In this document: positions 61,897 to 64,000 of the stretch, one piece after another
Layout: the number at the start of each line of letters is the position of its first letter
Position numbering within the stretch: the stretch's first letter is position 1
Source of the DNA: Pseudoalteromonas prydzensis
GTDB taxonomy: Bacteria; Pseudomonadota; Gammaproteobacteria; Enterobacterales; Alteromonadaceae
Length of the DNA: 64,000 bases
NCBI RefSeq assembly: GCF_001661495.1
Contig: NZ_BDDT01000005.1
Location: 124,001-188,000 of the forward strand
Reading direction: 5' to 3'
Position numbers and translations under genes: made by a program
The notes under the pieces: generated by a model
The model's input: only the letters and a program-made list of their open reading frames with translations
Told to the model about the DNA's origin: nothing
Databases searched by the model: none

Positions 61897-61929
61897 CAAG
61901 CAAAAGCAAATTGCCTTTGCTTTTGCTTG
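61897..61929 (-). other. Intercistronic hairpin before the module 2 regulator
   Basis: caagcaaaagcaaa and tttgcttttgcttg are perfect 14-bp arms around a 5-nt loop, between the permease stop and the regulator ATG. No T run follows on the minus strand, so it may act in attenuation or mRNA processing instead of as a full terminator. Confidence 0.7.
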
Positions 61930-61948
61930 GTGGGTAAACAATATTCGC

Positions 61949-64000
61949 TTAGTCGTTACGAAGCGCGGCCATAGGTTTGGCTTTAATTAATAGCAATAGT
62001 GGCCTAAAGCAGGCGAACATGGCAATAATCAAGGTGATAAACCATGCTATTAATTGTAAGCGTACGTCTAAAATTAACCACGAAATAAGCTGTTCTTGTA
62101 GCATAAAGTAACCCGCCAATACGGTTGCTATGGCCAGAATAAAGCCAATGAGTACAGGGATAACAGCTTCTTTACTCATGAGTTTAAATAAGCGTACTTT
62201 TTTAGCGCCCAGAGCCATGCGAATACCAAACTCATAACGGCGCAAGCCTAAGTTGTAGCTCAGCACCCCAAAGATACCTATTGCTGCTAATAATAGAGTA
62301 AATAATGCTAAGGTACTACACAGTGCTACTGTTAGGTGACTCATATACAATAAATCATCGTACTCTTGTTGTAAGTCTCTAAATTGCCATAAAGTTAAGT
62401 GACTATTGGCTTTTCTTAATAAACTTAAAACTTGCTTGCTAGTCAGCTCAACACCTTGCTCTGTTTCAATAACAAACATATAGCTCCAAGGCTGTGCGGG
62501 CCACCACATGTGCCGACCAAATGATTCGTCGTAGTATTTAGGATGGTTAAAGTCCTCTGTTATGCCGACAATTTCAAACATTTTATCTTCAAGGCCTTTG
62601 TAGCTTTTACCGATAATATTAGTGTATTCCTGATCGGGTAATAGCCATTTAGCGACACTGATAGATACCAATAACTCGTTAGTTTCACCGCGCATAGCTT
62701 GCTCACTAAAAGTACGCCCAGCGAGTATTTTTGTGCCCACTAAATCGAAGTAATCAGGCCCGACCCACTGGCTTGGAAAGAAGATTGAGCTTTTACCTGC
62801 AACATCGGTCAGAGTATTGGCATTTTGCCTTGCGGATACTGGGCTTTGCCCAAGAGCAACATTTTTAATGCCTTCGCTATTTTGTAATACTTTTTGATAC
62901 TGCTTAATTTGCTCGTAGCGCTCAGCCAGTGTTGCATTGTTATTGGTTTGAAATAACTGTGCAAAGTACAGGTTTTCAGTGTCGCTACCCAGTGGGCGAT
63001 TAATGGTGTCGAGTGCTTTGCTAACAATCATAATTGAAAAGCTAACTAATAAGGCTGCCACAAACATTTGTGTGGCAATTAGTATACGCACAGTACGACC
63101 AGATACTTGCGACACGCCGCCTTTGCCACTGTTTTGCATTTGGCTATTTAAGGTTTTGTAGTTAACTAAACGTGCAGTGATCACTGAGAATATGTACGCT
63201 AAAGCAATACACATAACTATCGCTATCAGCACCAAATTAAGGTCAACAGCCAAGCTGTTCACCAGTGGCAAGCGTCCTTCTGCAAGTACTTTGAATAACC
63301 GAATACCCCAAATAGATAAAAACAGTGCAATGCTGACCGATATACTCATTAAAATGAGTGATTGCAGTAAAATGCTGCTAAATAAAGTTTTACGTTTTGC
63401 GCCCAGTACAGCTTGCAGCGCTAAGGTTTTATGCTGTGCTAACGCGCGTGAAAAAAACAAGGTGCTGACGTTTAGTACAGCGATGACCAATAGCCCCACC
63501 GCGCCTGCAAGCATCATTAAACTAAGTTGATCGTTATTGCCAAGCTCAACTTCACGATACGGTGTTACAACGGGCTTTACATCAGTAATGCCGCCATTAT
63601 TGAGCCACTCAGATTTAATGTTATCAATTTGGGCTTTTAAGTCGGTTTTTACTTGCTCGTTAGTGACGCCAGGCTTTAATACTGCAATCAGTTTTAAGTT
63701 TCTAAACGTGTTGGTCCACGGGCTTTGCCAGTCATCATTATGGAAAAATCGACGGTCAGAACTGGTTGGATACCACACATCAACAGAGCCCGCTTTAATC
63801 ATGTAAGGTGGGCTGAAATTAGCCGCTACAACCCCCGTTATTATATGCCCATCACCTTCAATCTCACTGGCTGTTTTTAAGGGCTTACCAATTACATCAG
63901 GGTCACTATTAAAATGTTCTTTCCAGAACTTCTCTGAAATGACCGCGCTATTATCAGCTTCTTCTAAAGTTCCGCCCTTTTTAAAGCCATGTCCGAGTAA
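61949..64000 (-). CDS. FtsX/MacB-type ABC permease, module 2 (5' end beyond window)
   Basis: 683 codons are visible and the frame is open at the right edge, so the true start lies outside. The visible part begins in the periplasmic MacB_PCD domain (NSAVISEKFWKEHFNSDPDV, then GKPLKT) and continues with a helix bundle (MMLAGAVGLLVIAVLNVSTL), a second periplasmic domain and the C-terminal helices, with RYEFGIRMALGAKKVRLFKL as the coupling motif. It is followed by the regulator and kinase genes, the same order as module 1. Its ATPase and adaptor would lie to the right, beyond the window. Confidence 0.9.
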   Translation of the reverse strand, partial: LLGHGFKKGGTLEEADNSAVISEKFWKEHFNSDPDVIGKPLKTASEIEGDGHIITGVVAANFSPPYMIKAGSVDVWYPTSSDRRFFHNDDWQSPWTNTFRNLKLIAVLKPGVTNEQVKTDLKAQIDNIKSEWLNNGGITDVKPVVTPYREVELGNNDQLSLMMLAGAVGLLVIAVLNVSTLFFSRALAQHKTLALQAVLGAKRKTLFSSILLQSLILMSISVSIALFLSIWGIRLFKVLAEGRLPLVNSLAVDLNLVLIAIVMCIALAYIFSVITARLVNYKTLNSQMQNSGKGGVSQVSGRTVRILIATQMFVAALLVSFSIMIVSKALDTINRPLGSDTENLYFAQLFQTNNNATLAERYEQIKQYQKVLQNSEGIKNVALGQSPVSARQNANTLTDVAGKSSIFFPSQWVGPDYFDLVGTKILAGRTFSEQAMRGETNELLVSISVAKWLLPDQEYTNIIGKSYKGLEDKMFEIVGITEDFNHPKYYDESFGRHMWWPAQPWSYMFVIETEQGVELTSKQVLSLLRKANSHLTLWQFRDLQQEYDDLLYMSHLTVALCSTLALFTLLLAAIGIFGVLSYNLGLRRYEFGIRMALGAKKVRLFKLMSKEAVIPVLIGFILAIATVLAGYFMLQEQLISWLILDVRLQLIAWFITLIIAMFACFRPLLLLIKAKPMAALRND

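Noticed and set aside
1..64000. CRISPR arrays, tRNA and rRNA genes, insertion sequences, phage genes
   Set aside because: No regularly spaced identical repeats, no tRNA-like cloverleaf, no rRNA sequence and no transposase or phage structural motif was seen on reading.

Overview
The window looks like a chromosomal segment of a marine gammaproteobacterium close to Pseudoalteromonas (Alteromonadales). The reasons are moderate-to-low GC, several TonB-dependent receptors, a cyclic-di-GMP riboswitch ahead of a chitin-binding gene, and the mix of YaeQ, RbgA/YlqF, PtrB, DUF3857 and DUF1302/DUF1329 genes. The genus is an inference from gene content. No rRNA, tRNA, CRISPR array, transposase or phage gene was recognised.

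Layout. 1-7.5 kb: a Ycf48-like propeller protein (cut by the left edge), an AraC-type regulator, and a divergent three-gene operon of DUF1302, DUF1329 and a secreted SdsA-type alkylsulfatase. 7.5-13.2 kb: LysR regulator and CPA2 antiporter, pirin and DoxX, then a secreted lysozyme-inhibitor-like protein tail to tail with a lipoprotein made of nine 18-residue repeats. 13.4-20.9 kb: an iron/heme island, all on the minus strand (ECF sigma factor, FecR anti-sigma, STN-type TonB receptor, heme oxygenase, DUF454, PepSY, DUF2271, DUF4198), with three Fur-like sites. 20.9-32.2 kb: coiled-coil porin, MarR regulator, hexose-phosphate mutarotase, two PH-domain membrane proteins, a large gluzincin/propeller/barrel protein, a transglutaminase-like TPR lipoprotein, a PQ-loop protein and a PhzF-family enzyme.

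32.2-43.9 kb: two divergent export units. One is a minus-strand HlyD-ABC ATPase-FtsX/MacB permease operon that continues into a sigma-54 response regulator and its histidine kinase. The other is an RND adaptor/pump pair. At 59.2-64 kb a second permease-regulator-kinase module appears in the same order and runs off the right edge. Both regulators carry GAFTDA instead of GAFTGA, and both modules have a hairpin just before the regulator gene.

44.0-54.8 kb: a class I c-di-GMP riboswitch in front of a GbpA-like gene that has lost its N-terminal LPMO domain, oligopeptidase B, an unknown 132-aa protein, a LytTR regulator with a degenerate receiver, a large TonB receptor, Dps, a 69-aa membrane protein behind a well-placed FNR-type promoter, a small lipase-like hydrolase, YaeQ and RbgA. 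54.9-55.5 kb holds a tandem pair of about 280-bp noncoding repeats, each starting with a terminator hairpin and ending in a Fur-like box. After it come a DUF3857/transglutaminase membrane protein and a DUF2569 protein.

The best leads are the riboswitch with the truncated chitin-binding gene, the duplicated transporter/two-component modules with their intercistronic hairpins, the tandem repeats, the strictly alternating repeat lipoprotein and the predicted FNR-driven small membrane protein. I found no clear wholly new multi-gene system.
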